From the NCBI RefSeq assembly GCF_014640175.1, contig NZ_BMGL01000013.1:1-64000 (forward strand): a stretch of 64,000 nt of DNA, given 5' to 3'. Below are positions 61,440 to 64,000 of this stretch, one piece after another. Position 1 is the stretch's first letter; each line of letters starts with the position of its first letter. The translations under genes were made by a program, and so were the position numbers. Source of the stretch: Psychroflexus salis (GTDB taxonomy: Bacteria > Bacteroidota > Bacteroidia > Flavobacteriales > Flavobacteriaceae). Below the pieces are notes generated by a model that worked only from the letters and a program-made list of their open reading frames with translations, was not told the origin of the DNA and searched no databases.

Positions 61440-61953
61440 ATTATTTATTTTTGGCTTATTCATTGTATTAGCGTGCCAGAAAAAGAAAATTGATTTAGTA
61501 AATATTCCTACAACTACAAAAGATGGTTATATTCAAGTTTTAGTCTCAACAAGCTTAAGAGATTCTGTTATTAGTAATTTTAATTTCGAAAAAAAGAATC
61601 TAGAACTTACCAAGCAAAACCATTTTTTAAAAGGGATTGCTAGCTTGGGATATATAGCTGGAAAAAACAAGAACAATGAAGCTATTGTTTTAGGCGAAAA
61701 CAAATCAAAAAATCATCTAAAACAATTAAAATCGATTGGATTAGCTCGGGTTGAATGGCATAACCAAACCAAAGATTGGTTTGGTTTTACCGAAAAAAAT
61801 GGAAATATTAAGAGCTTTGAAGATTTCGTAGTAAATCACATTTCATTGAATAAAAACCTTCAAGAAGCATTAATTAATCAAAACACAAAGGCTGGCGGTC
61901 GTGTAATTTGGTATGGTGAAGCTTTTTTAGATTCAGAACTAAATCTCAGCTAA
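61426..61953 (+). CDS. Lipoprotein of unknown function (second of a pair)
   Basis: A 175-residue lipoprotein (lipobox VLAC, Cys17; then QKKKID). The mature chain is rich in Lys and Asn and has no motif I recognise (GYIQVLVSTSLRD, GRVIWYGEAFLDSEL). It starts inside the preceding gene and is followed two bases after its stop by the alpha/beta hydrolase, so the three form one operon. Confidence 0.7.
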   Translation: MKKSKLFIFGLFIVLACQKKKIDLVNIPTTTKDGYIQVLVSTSLRDSVISNFNFEKKNLELTKQNHFLKGIASLGYIAGKNKNNEAIVLGENKSKNHLKQLKSIGLARVEWHNQTKDWFGFTEKNGNIKSFEDFVVNHISLNKNLQEALINQNTKAGGRVIWYGEAFLDSELNLS

Positions 61954-61955
61954 TT

Positions 61956-62795
61956 ATGAAAAAAATACTCAAAAAATATATTCCTAAACTTATAGGCCTT
62001 CAACTGAATTCAATTTACCGAATTAATAAGAAAAAAGCTGTAATTAAAGTTTATCGCATTTTTTGTACGCCTCGTGGCGGAAAAGTTAAGCCACATCAGG
62101 AGCTGTTTTTAAGAAATGCCCAAGCCACTAAAATAAATCATGGTAATATTAAGTTACAAACTTACCATTGGAAAAATGAAGGACCAAGTGTTTTGTTACT
62201 TCATGGTTGGGATAGCAATACCAGCAGATGGCGAGATTTAATTGAACAATTAGTTACAGAAAAATACAATATTATTGCCTTCGATGCACCCGCACAAGGC
62301 AATTCTGGTGCTAAATTACTAAATGTTCCGCTCTATGCTAAATGCATTGGCAAAATGATAAAAATGTATAAGCCTCAATACTTGGTTGGTCATTCTATGG
62401 GTGGTATGAGTATTTTTTTTAATGAATTTCAAAACAGATCTAATTCAGTTGAAAAAATAGTAAGCTTAGGCGCACCTACTGAAATGAAAAAAATAATTGA
62501 TGATTTACAGCAAATTTTAGGACTTAAACCTAAATTAATGAAGGATGTTGAAGCTTATTTTAAAGATAAATTTGGTTATCGATTTAAAGATTTTACAACA
62601 CAAAACTTTGTGCAATCAGTAGATAAAGATTGCTTGGTAATTCATGATAAATACGACAAAATTGTACCTGTTCAGTCCGGTAGAAATCTAGAAAAACAAT
62701 TAAAAAAAGTAAATTATATAGAGACTGAAGGCGCGGGTCACTCATTAAATCGTGATTATATACATCAGCATATACTCGAATTTTTGGCAAAATAA
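61956..62795 (+). CDS. Alpha/beta-fold hydrolase
   Basis: A 279-residue hydrolase. The oxyanion-hole region LLLHGWDSNTSRW (His83-Gly84) and the nucleophile elbow GHSMGGMS with Ser147 are clear. The acid and base lie in VIHDKYDKIVP (Asp) and EGAGHSLN (His). The N-terminus carries a basic, partly amphipathic stretch (KKILKKYIPKLIGLQL), so it may be membrane-associated. The substrate is unknown. Two lipoprotein genes precede it in the same operon. Confidence 0.9.
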   Translation: MKKILKKYIPKLIGLQLNSIYRINKKKAVIKVYRIFCTPRGGKVKPHQELFLRNAQATKINHGNIKLQTYHWKNEGPSVLLLHGWDSNTSRWRDLIEQLVTEKYNIIAFDAPAQGNSGAKLLNVPLYAKCIGKMIKMYKPQYLVGHSMGGMSIFFNEFQNRSNSVEKIVSLGAPTEMKKIIDDLQQILGLKPKLMKDVEAYFKDKFGYRFKDFTTQNFVQSVDKDCLVIHDKYDKIVPVQSGRNLEKQLKKVNYIETEGAGHSLNRDYIHQHILEFLAK

Positions 62796-62802
62796 ATTAG
62801 TT

Positions 62803-63522
62803 ATGGAGAAAGAACAACCTGTTAGAATAAATAAGTATTTAAGCCAAATTGGATATTGCTCTCGTAGAAAAGCAGACGAATTACTTAACCAAGGAAGAAT
62901 TAAAATTGAAGGAAAAGTACCTGAATTAGGTACTAAAATTATTCCTGGCCAAGAAATTTTAGTAGACGATAAACCCATACCACAGCAAGAAAACAAACCT
63001 GTTTATATTTTACTAAACAAACCCAAAGGAATTGTTTGTACCACCGATACTAGGGTAGAAAAAGATAACATCATTGATTTTGTAAATTACCACAAACGCA
63101 TTTTTCCGATTGGCAGATTAGATAAAATGAGCGAAGGACTAATTTTATTAACCAACGATGGTGACATAGTGAACCAAATTTTAAGAGCCAAACATAAAAA
63201 TGAAAAAGAATATATTGTAAAAGTTAACCAACCCATTACTGATGAATTCTTACATAAAATGGCTGATGGTGTTTCTATTTTAGATACGGTAACTTTACCC
63301 TGTAAAGTTGAAAAAGTAGACGACTACCGTTTTAAAATTGTGCTAACGCAAGGCTTAAACAGGCAAATTAGAAGAATGTGTGAAGCCTTAGACTATAAGG
63401 TATATGCCTTAAAACGAATTCGACTAATGCATTTGTTTTTAGATGTACCACAGGGCGAATACAGAGAATTAAATGACCAAGAAGTATTGCGCTTAAAATC
63501 TGCTTTAGCTAAAAAAAATTAA
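62803..63522 (+). CDS. rluF: 23S rRNA pseudouridine(2604) synthase
   Basis: A 239-residue RsuA/RluF-type enzyme. An S4 RNA-binding domain (about 7-60, INKYLSQIGYCSRRKADEL) is followed by the catalytic domain with Asp107 in GRLDKMSEGL and the RQIRRMCEALDY motif. RluF modifies U2604. The substrate assignment to RluF rather than RluB/E rests on family resemblance. I chose ATG 62803; an ATG at 62752 in frame would overlap the hydrolase by 44 bases and adds an unrelated N-terminus. Confidence 0.9.
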   Translation: MEKEQPVRINKYLSQIGYCSRRKADELLNQGRIKIEGKVPELGTKIIPGQEILVDDKPIPQQENKPVYILLNKPKGIVCTTDTRVEKDNIIDFVNYHKRIFPIGRLDKMSEGLILLTNDGDIVNQILRAKHKNEKEYIVKVNQPITDEFLHKMADGVSILDTVTLPCKVEKVDDYRFKIVLTQGLNRQIRRMCEALDYKVYALKRIRLMHLFLDVPQGEYRELNDQEVLRLKSALAKKN

Positions 63523-63556
63523 AAGTTTAATTGTAATTTTAGCCAAAACATAAAAA

Positions 63557-63982
63557 ATGCAAAAATTACGTCCGTTTCATTTAGCCATACCTGTTCAAAA
63601 CCTTGAAGAAGCTAGAAATTTTTATAGAAATACCTTAGAGCTTCAGGAAGGTAGAAGTGACAAACAATGGGTTGATTTCGATTTTTTCGGGCATCAGTTA
63701 GTAATTCATGAAGACCAAAATGCTCATCAAAATTCAAAAGTGAGTAACATTGTTGATGGTAAAACAGTTCCTATTCCACATTTCGGCATTTTATTAGATT
63801 GGGATGAGTTTCATAACTTTTCTGAGATGCTTCGTATTAAAAAAATAAAATTCCAAGTAGAACCTTACATTCGTTTTCAAGGAGAAGTTGGAGAACAAGC
63901 CACCATGTTTTTTTATGATTCTTCTGGAAATGCCTTAGAATTTAAAGCATTTAAAGACGAACAACAAATATTTGCCAAATGA
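63557..63982 (+). CDS. VOC (glyoxalase/dioxygenase fold) protein
   Basis: A 141-residue vicinal-oxygen-chelate protein: FHLAIPVQNLEEARNFYRNTL, IPHFGILLDWDEFHNF and MFFYDSSGNALEFKAF with His and Glu positions for metal ligation. The substrate cannot be told from sequence. Its stop overlaps the ATG of a next gene (ATGA) at 63979. Confidence 0.9.
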   Translation: MQKLRPFHLAIPVQNLEEARNFYRNTLELQEGRSDKQWVDFDFFGHQLVIHEDQNAHQNSKVSNIVDGKTVPIPHFGILLDWDEFHNFSEMLRIKKIKFQVEPYIRFQGEVGEQATMFFYDSSGNALEFKAFKDEQQIFAK

Positions 63983-64000
63983 GTAATCAAAAAATAAGCA
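63979..64000 (+). CDS. Start of a further gene, cut by the window edge
   Basis: ATGAGTAATCAAAAAATAAG encodes MSNQKI, overlapping the VOC gene stop by four bases (ATGA), the usual sign of a coupled downstream gene. Only seven codons are visible, so no product can be named. Confidence 0.35.

Noticed and set aside
62752-62802. An upstream ATG start for rluF
   Set aside because: It lies within the hydrolase gene and adds 17 residues unlike the family; ATG 62803 starts at the S4 domain as expected.

Overview
This AT-rich window comes from a member of the Bacteroidota, most likely a Flavobacteriaceae. The evidence is several secreted proteins ending in type IX secretion (T9SS) tails, a HmuY/TonB haem-uptake locus, a fused CcoN-CcoO cbb3 oxidase subunit, the single-haem CcoP form, GH3, DUF6607 and DUF6029 proteins, and promoters of the Bacteroidota type (-7 box TAnnTTTG, sometimes with a -33 TTG about 19-20 bases upstream). 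There is no phage, insertion sequence, CRISPR array or rRNA. One tRNA gene (Asp) is present.

Layout. 1-2919: a large PKD-type secreted protein (cut by the window edge) and a small secreted partner. 3058-6368: folE-cysS-yidD-lgt. 6571-10293: argS, a small conserved gene and an SDR/DUF2867 protein. 10351-10597: tRNA-Asp with promoter, a structured trailer and a terminator. 10785-18995: YigZ, a padR-pspC-DUF2807 operon with a palindromic operator, DUF4442, DUF2797, GH3 and a CstB-like persulfide dioxygenase/rhodanese. 19249-24729: a TlpA-like lipoprotein, then a light-repair island (flavin reductase, DUF2256, Cry-DASH-like, FeS photolyase) and a coiled-coil lipoprotein. 24753-30424: a haem-acquisition locus, TonB receptor and HmuY on one strand and DUF6607, a flavinylated FMN-binding protein and a four-TM protein on the other. 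30570-36081: dsbD, tilS, pabB, an FMN reductase and rpsU. 36228-40266: AsmA and a CoA-transferase. 40400-45901: three thioredoxin-fold exported proteins around a DUF6029 outer-membrane protein. 45988-49020: M1 peptidase and HTH-Fic. 49178-54169: ccoS-ccoNO-ccoQ-ccoP-ccoG. 54202-55533: two copies of one palindromic repeat flanking a T9SS protein and a gene that carries an 8-bp tandem repeat next to its start. 55632-63982: LysM/guaA, PNPOx-like, small lipoproteins, queE, alpha/beta hydrolase, rluF and a VOC protein.

Most striking observation: at 55242-55292 six full copies (plus 3 bases) of an 8-bp unit lie between an ATG and a signal peptide with a short T9SS-like tail. As sequenced, the ATG frame stops after 31 codons. 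Loss of one unit, or gain of two, would join it to the signal peptide. This is the expected architecture of a phase-variable secreted protein. Other points for follow-up are a flavin-based redox module beside the haem receptor, the thioredoxin/DUF6029 cluster, a three-hairpin trailer behind tRNA-Asp, and palindromic operators placed on the promoters of padR and the HTH-Fic gene.
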